From positions 4,125,001-4,189,000 of the forward strand of contig NZ_JAUSVF010000001.1 in NCBI RefSeq assembly GCF_030814475.1: a stretch of DNA of 64,000 nt. The letters run 5' to 3'. A model generated the notes under the pieces. That model had not been told where the DNA came from. It was given only the letters and a program-made list of their open reading frames with translations, and ran no database searches. Position numbers and translations under genes: made by a program. Below, piece by piece: positions 48,938 through 57,312 of this stretch. Position 1 is the stretch's first letter. Each line of letters opens with the position of its first letter. This DNA comes from Pararhizobium capsulatum DSM 1112 (GTDB lineage Bacteria; Pseudomonadota; Alphaproteobacteria; Rhizobiales; Rhizobiaceae).

Positions 48938-48975
48938 TTGACTTTTGATCGCGTGGCTTTACTGCAACGTTGCAG
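48938..48975 (+). promoter_or_regulatory. GH1 gene promoter with perfect LacI-type operator
   Basis: TTGACT (48938-48943) is a good -35. Seventeen nt further the expected -10 position overlaps CTGCAACGTTGCAG (48962-48975), a perfect 14-bp palindrome with central CG. Repressor bound there would block polymerase. A one-mismatch copy lies before the isomerase gene. Confidence 0.72.
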
Positions 48976-49026
48976 ATTTCAGAGCAGACGCGGCGTTCTC
49001 TCCGCCGCCAACCGAAGAGAACCATC

Positions 49027-50400
49027 GTGATCGATCCCAAGACCCTCGCCCAGCGTTTCCCCGGCGATTTCCTGTTCGGTGTCGCGACCGCCTCCTTCCA
49101 GATCGAGGGTGCATCGAAGACCGATGGCCGCAAGCCCTCCATCTGGGATGCATTTTCCAACATGCCGGGCCGCGTCCACAACCGCGATAACGGCGACATC
49201 GCCTGCGACCATTACAACCGGCTGGATGACGATCTCGACCTGATCCAGAGCCTCGGTGTGCAGGCCTATCGCTTCTCGATCGCGTGGCCGCGCATCGTGC
49301 CGGAGGGCACCGGACCGATCAACGAGAAGGGCCTGGACTTCTACGACCGCCTCGTCGATGGCCTGAAGGCGCGCAACATCAAGGCCTTTGCGACACTCTA
49401 CCATTGGGATTTGCCACTCGCGCTGATGGGCGACGGCGGCTGGACGGCACACTCGACCACCCATGCCTTCCAGCGCTACGCCAAGACGGTGATCTCTCGT
49501 CTCGGCGACCGACTGGACGCTGTTGCGACCTTCAATGAACCCTGGTGCTCCGTCTGGCTCAGCCATCTCTACGGCATCCATGCGCCGGGCGAGCGCAACA
49601 TGGATGCGGCCCTTCATGCGATGCACTATACCAACCTCGCCCATGGCCTTGGCGTTTCCGCGGTGCGCGACGTACGGTCGGACCTGCCTGTCGGCATCGT
49701 CATCAACCCGATGCACGTCTATGCCGGCAGCGACAGCGTCGCGGACCAGGCAGCCGCCGAACGCGCCTTCGACTTTCACAATGGCGCCTTTTTTGGCCCA
49801 ATCTTCAAGGGCGAATATCCGGAAAGCCTCCTCTCCGCGCTTGGCAACCGAATGCCGAAGGTGGAAGCCGAGGACATGGCCGTTATCTCGCAAAAACTCG
49901 ACTGGTGGGGTGTCAACTACTACACGCCGATGCGCGTCTCCGACGATCCGACCCCATCAGCGGAATTCCCGGCGACGGTCAACGCCAAACCGGTCAGCGA
50001 CATCAAGACCGATATCGGCTGGGAGGTCGTTCCGCAGGCGCTGGGCGATCTTATCCGCACACTGAACGAACGCTACAGTCTCCCAGACTGCTACATCACC
50101 GAAAACGGCGCCTGCTACAACATGGGCCTTGAGAACGGCATCGTCGACGATCAGCCGCGCCTCGACTATATCGCTGACCATCTCGCCGTCACCGCCGAGC
50201 TGATCAAGGAAGGCTATCCGATGAAAGGCTATTTCGCCTGGAGCCTGATGGACAATTTCGAATGGGCGGAAGGTTACACGATGCGCTTCGGCATCGTCCA
50301 TGTCGATTACGATACCCAGGTCCGCACCATCAAGAAGAGCGGTCACTGGTACAAGGAACTGGCCGAACAGTTCCCGAAGGGCAACCACAAGCCCGGTTGA
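49027..50400 (+). CDS. GH1 beta-glucosidase
   Basis: 457-aa family 1 glycoside hydrolase, cytoplasmic (no signal peptide). FLFGVATASFQIEGA opens the barrel; the acid/base is E171 in ATFNEPWC and the nucleophile E359 in YITENGACYN. KGYFAWSLMDNFEWAEGY is the classic C-terminal GH1 signature. It hydrolyses beta-glucosides, beta-galactosides or related glycosides. GTG 49027 gives the family length; a codon upstream at 48970 overlaps the operator. Weak ribosome site AAGAGAA. Confidence 0.94.
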   Translation: MIDPKTLAQRFPGDFLFGVATASFQIEGASKTDGRKPSIWDAFSNMPGRVHNRDNGDIACDHYNRLDDDLDLIQSLGVQAYRFSIAWPRIVPEGTGPINEKGLDFYDRLVDGLKARNIKAFATLYHWDLPLALMGDGGWTAHSTTHAFQRYAKTVISRLGDRLDAVATFNEPWCSVWLSHLYGIHAPGERNMDAALHAMHYTNLAHGLGVSAVRDVRSDLPVGIVINPMHVYAGSDSVADQAAAERAFDFHNGAFFGPIFKGEYPESLLSALGNRMPKVEAEDMAVISQKLDWWGVNYYTPMRVSDDPTPSAEFPATVNAKPVSDIKTDIGWEVVPQALGDLIRTLNERYSLPDCYITENGACYNMGLENGIVDDQPRLDYIADHLAVTAELIKEGYPMKGYFAWSLMDNFEWAEGYTMRFGIVHVDYDTQVRTIKKSGHWYKELAEQFPKGNHKPG

Positions 50401-50407
50401 TCCTCAA

Positions 50408-50432
50408 AGGCCGGTGGCCATGCCACCGGCCT
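50408..50432 (+). terminator. Hairpin after GH1 gene
   Basis: AGGCCGGTGGC / GCCACCGGCCT, perfect 11-bp stem, 3-nt loop, 7 nt after the stop. No T-run, but the very stable stem and position suggest the transcript end. Confidence 0.6.
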
Positions 50433-50776
50433 AATCCCGATCCATCTTCCGGTCATTCCACGGCGATTATCTCGGTCCACGCAAGAATTATCCGGCGGTT
50501 TACGGTTACTTGGAAAATTTTCGCTGGATCGGCAGCGAAAATGCGCGCATTAGAGAGCCATCTTGAGCGCCGCTACTTACATTCGGCGCGAATTTCATGG
50601 CGGGGCAACCGGATGCTGGGCAACTGGCAATGTTGGCGAATGTGCGAGAGCTGCAAGGGCTGATTGCCCTTTCTGCGGCGCCATTGCGCGCATCCACTGC
50701 CTTGCCCGTTTCATTGCCCGAGAGTTTCCATGCCCATACCAGTTTCCGTGAATGTTTCCCTGCGGAGGGACGTCCA
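50433..50776 (+). promoter_or_regulatory. Structured leader region upstream of metN
   Basis: 344 nt with no convincing gene. It contains hairpins ATTTTCGCTG/CAGCGAAAAT (50517-50542), GCGCCG/CGGCGC (50567-50589) and AAGGGC/GCCCTT followed by TTC (50655-50672). Methionine importers are often controlled by riboswitches or MetJ-like repression, but I could not match any SAM riboswitch consensus. GCGGAGGG is the metN ribosome site. Confidence 0.45.
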
Positions 50777-51841
50777 ATGACGACATCCTCCCTGTCCCCC
50801 ATGGTTTCGTTCACCGGTGTCTCGAAGCACTTCCCGGCCAGCGGCTCGGGTGCTGCCTTCACCGCGCTCGACGGCATCGATTATTCCGTCGCCAAGGGCT
50901 CGATCACCGGCATCATCGGCCGCTCCGGCGCCGGCAAGTCGACGCTGATCCGCCTCGTCAACGGACTGGAGCATGCGTCGAACGGCAAGGTGCTGGTCGA
51001 TGGCGTCGATGTCGGCGCGCTCGATGAAGCGGGCTTGCGCACCCTGCGCCGCTCGATCGGCATGATCTTCCAGCATTTCAACCTGCTGTCTTCGCGCACC
51101 GTCTTCGACAATGTCGCGCTGCCGCTCGAAATCGCCGGTGTCGGCAAGGCCGCAATTGAAAAGCGCGTGCGGCCCCTGCTCGATCTCGTCGGCCTTGACG
51201 ACAAGCATGCGCGTTATCCATCCGAGCTTTCCGGCGGCCAGAAGCAGCGCATCGGCATTGCCCGGGCCCTGGCGACCGAGCCCAAGCTCCTGCTCTCCGA
51301 CGAGGCAACCTCGGCGCTCGATCCGGAAACCACCCAGTCGATCCTCGATCTCCTGAAGACCATCAACGCCGATCTCGGCCTGACCGTGCTGCTGATCACC
51401 CATGAGATGGAAGTGGTCAAAGCCGTGACCTCCGATGTCGCCGTCATCGACCGCGGCCGCATCGTCGAGAGCGGACGCACCTTCGATGTCTTCACCCAAC
51501 CTTCGCATGAAACGACCCGAGCGCTTCTCTCCGGCCTGCCCGGCTCGAAGCTGCCGGAAGCGCTGGCGCGCAACCTGAAACAGAGCCCGTCGGCAGGCGA
51601 CCGCGCCGTCGTGCGCCTGACCTTCTTCGGTGCGACAGCCGAACGCCCGCTCGTCTCGCAGCTGATCAGTTCGGTAGGCACCGAGGTCAACATTATCGCC
51701 GGCACCATTGATGAGATCGGCGGCGAACCCTATGGCTCGCTGGTCGTCGCCTATGCTGCAACGCCGGAAACCTCCGGCCGCGCAGAACGCTTCTTTGCCG
51801 AAAACGGTCTTGTTACGGAGGTGCTCGGCTATGTCGCCTGA
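50777..51841 (+). CDS. metN: Methionine ABC transporter ATPase MetN
   Basis: 354-aa ATPase for methionine uptake. Walker [10 protein letters not shown] near 47-55, the Q-loop FQHFNLL, signature LSGGQKQR, Walker [13 protein letters not shown] and H-loop ITHEMEV are all present. After about residue 270 the NIL regulatory domain follows ([20 protein letters not shown]), which binds methionine and causes trans-inhibition (family knowledge). ATG 50777 follows GGAGGG; the longer in-frame extension reads through leader hairpins and is rejected. Overlaps metI by 11 nt. Confidence 0.95.
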   Translation: MTTSSLSPMVSFTGVSKHFPASGSGAAFTALDGIDYSVAKGSITGIIGRSGAGKSTLIRLVNGLEHASNGKVLVDGVDVGALDEAGLRTLRRSIGMIFQHFNLLSSRTVFDNVALPLEIAGVGKAAIEKRVRPLLDLVGLDDKHARYPSELSGGQKQRIGIARALATEPKLLLSDEATSALDPETTQSILDLLKTINADLGLTVLLITHEMEVVKAVTSDVAVIDRGRIVESGRTFDVFTQPSHETTRALLSGLPGSKLPEALARNLKQSPSAGDRAVVRLTFFGATAERPLVSQLISSVGTEVNIIAGTIDEIGGEPYGSLVVAYAATPETSGRAERFFAENGLVTEVLGYVA

Positions 51842-52496
51842 TCTTCTGCTTCTCATCGGCAAGGCCACGCTCGATACCTTGCGCATGGTCGCCATCGCCG
51901 GCCTGATCGGCTCGCTGATCGGCCTGCCGATCGGCGCGTTTCTGGCAACGAGCGGTCGTGGCGAGCTTTTCCCGGCGCCGAATATCAACCGCATCGTTGG
52001 CCTGATCATCAACGCCACCCGCTCCACGCCTTTCATCATCCTCGTGGTCGCGATCATCCCGCTCACGCGGCTGATCACCGGCACCTCGATCGGCACCAAG
52101 GCCGCGATCGTGCCGCTGACCATCGCAACGATCCCCTTCGTCGCCCGCCTCGTCGAAGCGGCGATCCGGGAGGTCGACAAGGGCCTCATCGAAGCGGCAC
52201 GTGCCATGGGAGCCACGCCGACGCAGATCGTCTTCAAGGTGTTGCTCGCCGAAGCACGCCCGGCCCTGACGCTGGCGCTCACCATGACGCTTGTCAGCCT
52301 GATCGGCTATTCGGCCATGGTCGGCGCCGTCGGCGGCGGGGGCTTAGGCGATCTCGGCATCCGCTACGGCTACCAGCGCTTCATGCCGGATGTGATGCTG
52401 GTCGTCGTCATCGTGCTGATCGTGCTGGTGCAGCTCGTGCAGAGCGCCGGCGATGCACTCGCCCGTCGCTTCGACAAGAAAAGCCGCAAATCTTAG
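51831..52496 (+). CDS. metI: Methionine ABC transporter permease MetI
   Basis: 221-aa permease with five hydrophobic helices. The EAA coupling motif is [22 protein letters not shown] near 120-141; [29 protein letters not shown] is typical of MetI. Start ATG 51831 lies in the end of metN with ACGGAGG upstream, so they are coupled. Confidence 0.95.
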   Translation: MSPDLLLLIGKATLDTLRMVAIAGLIGSLIGLPIGAFLATSGRGELFPAPNINRIVGLIINATRSTPFIILVVAIIPLTRLITGTSIGTKAAIVPLTIATIPFVARLVEAAIREVDKGLIEAARAMGATPTQIVFKVLLAEARPALTLALTMTLVSLIGYSAMVGAVGGGGLGDLGIRYGYQRFMPDVMLVVVIVLIVLVQLVQSAGDALARRFDKKSRKS

Positions 52497-52566
52497 ATCC
52501 AGTTTCTACCCACGGGCCGGGGAGACGAATCCCAGTCTCCGGTCCACCTTCATAAAGGAGTACCCC

Positions 52567-53346
52567 ATGAAGAAATTCATCCTCGCCGCTTCGCTGGCGC
52601 TGGCTGTCGCAACCGGCGCTGCCCAGGCAGAATCAATCAAGGTCGGCGTCACGTCGGGCGAGCACGCGCAGATCATGGAAAAGGTCAAGGAAGTCGCGGC
52701 AAAGAAGGGTCTCGACATCGAGATCCTCGAGTTCTCCGACTATGTTGTGCCGAACCAGGCACTGGCTGATGGTGACCTCAACGCCAACTCTTTCCAGCAC
52801 CAGCCCTACCTCGACAATCAGATCGCCGATCGCGGTTTCGATCTGGTCAGCATCGGCAAGACCATCACGACCCCGATGGGCGTCTATTCAAAGAAGGTGA
52901 AGAGCCTCGGTGAGCTGGCTGATGGCGCAACCGTCGCCATTCCGAACGACCCGACCAACGGTGGCCGCGCGCTGCTCATTCTCGCCAAGGAAGGCCTGAT
53001 CAAGGTCAAGCCGGAAGCCGGCCTGAAGGCAGGCCCGGCCGACGTGATCGAAAATCCGAAGAACATCCAGTTCTCCGAACTCGACGCCGCCCAGCTTCCG
53101 CGCTCGCTCGATGACGTCGATGCCGCCGTCATCAACACCAACTACGCCATGGAAGCTGGCCTGCATCCGAAGACGGATGCCATCGCCATCGAGAGTGCCG
53201 AATCGCCCTATGCAAACGTGATCGTCGTGAAGAGCGCCGACAAGGATGCGCCCTGGGCCAAGACCTTGGTCGAGGCCTATCACGACGACAGCATCAAGGC
53301 TTTCATCAATGACGAGTTCAAGGGCGCCCTGATCCCGTCCTGGTAA
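52567..53346 (+). CDS. metQ: Methionine-binding periplasmic protein MetQ (NlpA family)
   Basis: 259-aa NlpA-family binding protein. The signal peptide MKKFILAASLALAVATGAAQA is cleaved before ESIKVG; it has no lipobox Cys, so unlike E. coli MetQ it is free in the periplasm. Family motifs: LEFSDYVVPNQALADGDLNANSFQHQPYL, ITTPMGVYSKK, VAIPNDPTNGGRALLIL and INTNYAMEAGL. AAAGGAG precedes the ATG. Last gene of metNIQ, followed by a terminator. Confidence 0.95.
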   Translation: MKKFILAASLALAVATGAAQAESIKVGVTSGEHAQIMEKVKEVAAKKGLDIEILEFSDYVVPNQALADGDLNANSFQHQPYLDNQIADRGFDLVSIGKTITTPMGVYSKKVKSLGELADGATVAIPNDPTNGGRALLILAKEGLIKVKPEAGLKAGPADVIENPKNIQFSELDAAQLPRSLDDVDAAVINTNYAMEAGLHPKTDAIAIESAESPYANVIVVKSADKDAPWAKTLVEAYHDDSIKAFINDEFKGALIPSW

Positions 53347-53371
53347 GATCGACTGGCAGTTCAAAAAGAAA

Positions 53372-53403
53372 GCCGCGTGGAGCAATCCGCGCGGCCTTTT
53401 CTT
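53372..53403 (+). terminator. metQ terminator
   Basis: GCCGCG / CGCGGC stem with an inner TGG/CC extension, followed by CTTTTCTT. Confidence 0.78.
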
Positions 53404-53468
53404 ATGGTTTGTCGAAAGTGTGGGACTGATCGGCATTCGGTTCAGGCCGATTCGAATGGCGGTCTGTC

Positions 53469-55055
53469 CTAGTGGCCGCCGCCACCGCCGGGTGCTCCCT
53501 GCGGTTTCTTGATCAGCAGGGCGCAGAAAACCAATGCGCCAAACAAGCCTGTCAGGATCAGGAACACATCAATGAACGACAGGACCCAGGCCTGTTGTGT
53601 CACGATACCCGACATCTTCTGGATGGCGATGGTTGCACCATCCAGACCATGCGAATTGAAGTTGTTTTCCATGCTCTGCAGACGGTCAAGCGCTTCCGGA
53701 TTGTTCCACTGCACATGCTCGGAAAGCCGGGCATAGTGCTCCTGCTGGCGCTGGGTCAGGATCGTGTTGATCGCAGCCAGGCCCACGGCGCCGCCGAGGT
53801 TTCGCGTCAGGTTGAAGAGACCTGAGGCGCCCCGGATACGATCCGGCGTCAGCGTGCCGAGCGCCACGTTGTTGATCGGCACCATGCAGAGCATCAGGCC
53901 GACACCGCGCAGGATCTGCGGGACGAGCAACTCGTAGAAATCCCAGTCGGCTGTCAGCTTGCTCATGATATAGGTGCCTGCCGCAAAGCTTGCGAAACCA
54001 ATCATCATCATGAAACGCGGATCGAGCTTGGTCGACAGCTTGCCGGCGACCGGCGCCGTGCAGAACATCGCAAGGCCCGAGACGAACATCGTCTCGCCGA
54101 TCATCAGCGAATCGTAGCCGCGGATGCGCCCGAGATAGAGCGGATAGAGGTAGGTCAGGCCGTAGAGGCCGATACCCATCACGAAGGAGAACAGCGAACC
54201 GAAGGCGAAGTTTCGATTTGAGAACGCCCTGAGATCGACCACCGGGAAGTCCACGGTGAAGGCCCTGTAGAAAAACACCAGCGCGCCGATCCCCGAGGCA
54301 ACCGCCCCCATGAGGATATATTCGTCGCTGAACCAGTCGTTGGCATTGCCTTCTTCCAGCACATATTCGAGCGCACCGAGAAACACGCCCATGGAGAGAA
54401 GCCCCCACCAGTCGAACTTCTTGAACAGGCTCAGTTCCGGCTTGTCGAAATCGATCAGGTTCCAGGTCACGATCGTCACGATGATGCCGGGGATGATGTT
54501 GACCAGGAACAGCCAGTGCCAGGAGAAGGCGTGGCTGAGATAGCCGCCAACCGTCGGGCCGATGGTTGGCGCAAGCGTAGCGACAAGGCCGATGATCGGC
54601 GAGACGATGCTGCGCTTGGATGGGGGGAAGATGGTGAAGGCGGCAGCGAAGACGGACGGGATCATGCCGCCGCCGATAAAGCCCTGCAGTGCGCGGTAGA
54701 TGATCATCTGGTCGATGTTCGTCGCCGTCGCCGCCAGCGCGCTGGCAATGGTGAAGCCGGCAGCCGATACCGAAAACAGGACGCGCGTCGAGACGATGCG
54801 CGCCAGCGTGCCCGAGAGCGGGATCATGATGACTTCGGCGATCAGATAGGAGGTCTGTACCCAGCCGATCTCATCCGATCCCGCGCTCAGGCCCGCCTGG
54901 ATTTCGGCAAGCGACGCCGAAACGATCTGGATGTCGAGGATCGACATGAACATGCCGAACACCATGGCGAAGAAGGCGATAAGCCGCTTCGGGTCCATGC
55001 GCTCTGCGGCGGGCGCGGCTGTCGGCATCGCGCCGGCGGTTGCGGTTGCAGCCAT
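53469..55055 (-). CDS. DHA2-family multidrug efflux MFS transporter, EmrB-like
   Basis: 528-aa 14-helix drug:H+ antiporter. N-terminal FFAMVFGMFMSILDIQIVSASLAEIQ, motif A-like GTLARIVSTRVLF, motif C in APTIGPTVGGYLSHAFSWHWLF. The short Gly/His tail is GGGGGH. It works with the membrane-fusion protein encoded upstream (EmrA-like) and an outer-membrane channel encoded elsewhere. ATG 55055 has AGGAG ten nt upstream; the GTG three codons earlier lacks spacing. A terminator-like hairpin separates it from emrA. Confidence 0.93.
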   Translation of the reverse strand: MAATATAGAMPTAAPAAERMDPKRLIAFFAMVFGMFMSILDIQIVSASLAEIQAGLSAGSDEIGWVQTSYLIAEVIMIPLSGTLARIVSTRVLFSVSAAGFTIASALAATATNIDQMIIYRALQGFIGGGMIPSVFAAAFTIFPPSKRSIVSPIIGLVATLAPTIGPTVGGYLSHAFSWHWLFLVNIIPGIIVTIVTWNLIDFDKPELSLFKKFDWWGLLSMGVFLGALEYVLEEGNANDWFSDEYILMGAVASGIGALVFFYRAFTVDFPVVDLRAFSNRNFAFGSLFSFVMGIGLYGLTYLYPLYLGRIRGYDSLMIGETMFVSGLAMFCTAPVAGKLSTKLDPRFMMMIGFASFAAGTYIMSKLTADWDFYELLVPQILRGVGLMLCMVPINNVALGTLTPDRIRGASGLFNLTRNLGGAVGLAAINTILTQRQQEHYARLSEHVQWNNPEALDRLQSMENNFNSHGLDGATIAIQKMSGIVTQQAWVLSFIDVFLILTGLFGALVFCALLIKKPQGAPGGGGGH

Positions 55056-55081
55056 TCGATCCACGCTCCTCGAGCGAAAGC

Positions 55082-55106
55082 GGTCGTTTTCGGACGGAAA
55101 ACGACC
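55082..55106 (-). repeat. 10-bp hairpin in the emrB leader
   Basis: Perfect GGTCGTTTTC / GAAAACGACC stem with a 5-nt loop, 27 nt before the emrB start on the minus strand. It is a possible translational or transcriptional control element of emrB. Confidence 0.55.
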
Positions 55107-55181
55107 CGGTTATCAAGATAATGAGACCAGCCGGTTCATGCGGCCCATATCCGTGCAGCTCTCCGAGCCCGGCGGACCATG

Positions 55182-55207
55182 AAAAAGGGCGGCGCCGGAG
55201 CGCCGCC
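55182..55207 (-). terminator. Intrinsic terminator between emrA and emrB
   Basis: On the minus strand GGCGGCGC / GCGCCGCC with a TCCG loop, then C and five T, starting 6 nt after the emrA stop. It is a textbook terminator placed inside the operon. Confidence 0.85.
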
Positions 55208-55213
55208 TCTTGT

Positions 55214-56437
55214 TTACTTGGCGACTGCCGTCTCGCCACTTGAAGGTGCCGTGCGAGTATCGACATCGATGACGACGCTGAGGCCTGCCCGAAGACGACC
55301 GCTGTCCAGCACTTCCTGCGGGAAGGAGATGCGGACCGGGACGCGCTGGATGACCTTGGTGAAGTTGCCGGTGGCGTTTTCGGCCGGCAGCAGCGAGAAG
55401 ACCGAACCGGATGCCGGAGCAAGCGACTCAACCGTACCGATGATCGGCTCTTCGTCGAAAGCATCAACATGGATGCGAACCTTGGAGCCCGGAACCATGT
55501 GGGCGATCTGCGTTTCCTTGAAGTTGGCGTCGATATAGAGCTGCGTGACCGGCACCAGGGCTGCGAGCCGCTGACCAGCCGAGACGAGGTCACCTTCCTG
55601 CACAGCAAGATTACCAACGATGCCGTCATACGGCGCCTTCAGGACGGTGAAGCCGAGGTCACGCTCTGCCTTGTCGCGGGCAAGCTCAAGCGAACGGACC
55701 GTGCTTTCGGCTTCCGCGCGCTGGGCTTGGAGAACCGTGATGTTGGCCTTGGCTGCTGCGATATTGGCATCGCCACCGATCAGATTGGCCTTGGCCTGGT
55801 CCAGGGCGACATCAGCCGTGTCCTTGGCAGCAACCGTACCAACGGCCTTCGACTGAAGGTCGCTGGCGCGCTTCTGGTTGGTTTCGGCACCACGAACAGC
55901 CGCTTCAAGTGCCACCTTTGATGCCTCTGCCTGGGCAAGGCTCGCATTGGCGCCGGCAATCTGGGCATCGAAGCGCTTGAGCGACAGCTTTTCCGTCGTG
56001 ATCTGGGCTTCGGCCTGTTCAGCCGCTATTCTGTAGTCACCGTTGTCGATTGTGATCAGCGGGTCGCCCGCTTTCACGCGTTGGTTGGCGATGACATCGA
56101 CCTTCTCAACATAACCGGAAACCTTCGGCGAGATCGACGTGATATCACCTTCGATATAGGCGTCGTCGGTGGAGATCAGGAAGCGACCATCCGTCCACCA
56201 GTCGTAACCATACCAGCCGCCACCGGCCAGCAAGGCGAGACCAACGATTGGCAGCAGGAAGGAGCGGCGCTTCGGCTTGACAGGCGCGCCGGTTGCAGCA
56301 GGGGTCGTCGCGGCCTCTACCACGGGCGCAGCCGTATCCTTTGCCTCGGGCGCTGCGGTTTCCACCTCGTTCTCCGCGTTGAACTCTTCGTCCACGGGAC
56401 GAACGTGAGCAGCACCGGTTTTCTTTGATACGGACAT
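55214..56437 (-). CDS. HlyD/EmrA-family membrane fusion protein
   Basis: 407-aa periplasmic adaptor. Acidic cytosolic N-terminus (about 1-55), one transmembrane helix FLLPIVGLALLAGGGWYGY, then the N-half of the lipoyl domain (STDDAYIEGDITSISPKVSGYVEKV), a long coiled-coil hairpin rich in Ala/Gln/Glu (about 130-245), the second lipoyl half (VLKAPYDGIVGNLAVQEGDLVSAG) and a beta-barrel. It links the EmrB-like transporter to an outer-membrane channel. ATG 56437 is preferred; the ORF upstream runs through the operators. Confidence 0.93.
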   Translation of the reverse strand: MSVSKKTGAAHVRPVDEEFNAENEVETAAPEAKDTAAPVVEAATTPAATGAPVKPKRRSFLLPIVGLALLAGGGWYGYDWWTDGRFLISTDDAYIEGDITSISPKVSGYVEKVDVIANQRVKAGDPLITIDNGDYRIAAEQAEAQITTEKLSLKRFDAQIAGANASLAQAEASKVALEAAVRGAETNQKRASDLQSKAVGTVAAKDTADVALDQAKANLIGGDANIAAAKANITVLQAQRAEAESTVRSLELARDKAERDLGFTVLKAPYDGIVGNLAVQEGDLVSAGQRLAALVPVTQLYIDANFKETQIAHMVPGSKVRIHVDAFDEEPIIGTVESLAPASGSVFSLLPAENATGNFTKVIQRVPVRISFPQEVLDSGRLRAGLSVVIDVDTRTAPSSGETAVAK

Positions 56438-56465
56438 ATTGCGCGACCAGCCCTTATATGGGAAA

Positions 56466-56545
56466 TTTCGAACCAAACCGTTCGGTTCGATTGACATAGT
56501 GCGAATAAACGCACATATCAAGTGAAATCGAACCGAACGGTTCGA
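56466..56545. promoter_or_regulatory. Divergent emrA/tetR promoters with paired TetR operators
   Basis: Site 1 CAAACC-GTTC-GGTTCG (56474-56489) and site 2 CGAACC-GAAC-GGTTCG (56529-56544) are 6-4-6 palindromes; 17 bp (56476-56492 and 56526-56542) are exact inverted copies. Between them lie face-to-face promoters: plus TTGACA (56491-56496) -N17- CATATC (56514-56519) for tetR; minus TTGATA (56521-56516) -N17- TATGTC (56498-56493) for emrA. GTGCG/CGCAC (56499-56514) forms a smaller palindrome in the middle. Confidence 0.85.
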
Positions 56546-56590
56546 AAAGTTAACGACGCGACAACAAAATATAAGCCTGGAGGAAAATAC

Positions 56591-57265
56591 GTGAGCAACA
56601 CCGCCGAAGTCCAAGACGAGATGGCCGCAGGCTGTCCTGCTGGCCGAAGGGTTGCCGGTGAAGATCCCGCCAAACGCGAACAGATTATAGAAGGCGCCAA
56701 GCGCGTCTTCATGCAGGGCGGCTTCGATGCCGTCTCGATGAACGACATCACGAAAGAGGCCGGCGTTTCGAAAGGCACGATCTATGTTTACTTCGAAAAC
56801 AAGGAAGACCTATTTGCCGCGATGATCCAGCAGGAACGCAGCCGCATCGTTGCAACGGTGAAGCATGTGCTGGACGAAGACAAACCGCTGCGAGAAACCC
56901 TGATGGAATTCGGCGTGACGCTCGCAAGCCACATCACCGCCGACCACACCATTCGGGCCATGCGCATCGTGCTCGGCGTCACCGACCGCATGCCGCAGCT
57001 TGCCTGCGGCTTCTTCGGCGCCACGCCGGAAAACGGTCACACCGTTCTCCATGCCTTCCTTGAGAGAAAGGTAGAAGCCGGAGAGCTTTCCATCCCGGAT
57101 ACTGATCTCGCCTCACGTCAGTTCATTGAGATGGCGATGGCTGGCATGTTCAAACAGCGACTCTTCGGCGTCATGACGGAGCCGCCAACGCGCGAACTCC
57201 TTGAGTACACAGTTTCATCTGCAGCTGATGTTTTCCTGAAGTCCTATCTTCCCGAGCACGGTTGA
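56591..57265 (+). CDS. TetR-family repressor of the EmrAB pump
   Basis: 224-aa TetR regulator. The HTH region is REQIIEGAKRVFMQGGFDAVSMNDITKEAGVSKGTIYVYFENKEDLF (about 29-75); the ligand domain is TetR_C-like. Starts at GTG 56591, seven nt after GGAGG; the GTG at 56522 would begin inside an operator. Divergent from emrA, it most likely represses both genes through the two palindromes and is released by flavonoids or other plant compounds, as in characterised rhizobial EmrR/FrrA systems (family knowledge, ligand inferred). Confidence 0.94.
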   Translation: MSNTAEVQDEMAAGCPAGRRVAGEDPAKREQIIEGAKRVFMQGGFDAVSMNDITKEAGVSKGTIYVYFENKEDLFAAMIQQERSRIVATVKHVLDEDKPLRETLMEFGVTLASHITADHTIRAMRIVLGVTDRMPQLACGFFGATPENGHTVLHAFLERKVEAGELSIPDTDLASRQFIEMAMAGMFKQRLFGVMTEPPTRELLEYTVSSAADVFLKSYLPEHG

Positions 57266-57312
57266 TTTGCCCCACCGCTGAAGGCACAGTCGGCCGTCAG
57301 TGGAGGAGCTTG

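Noticed and set aside
50433..50776. SAM-II riboswitch before metN
   Set aside because: I looked for the SAM-II pseudoknot consensus and could not align it; left as an unclassified leader.
50711..52285. 524-codon minus-strand frame
   Set aside because: Antisense to metN and metI; shows no conserved motifs.
53440..53460. GATTCGAAT-like T-loop suggesting a tRNA
   Set aside because: No cloverleaf can be folded around it; it is spacer between metQ and the efflux gene.
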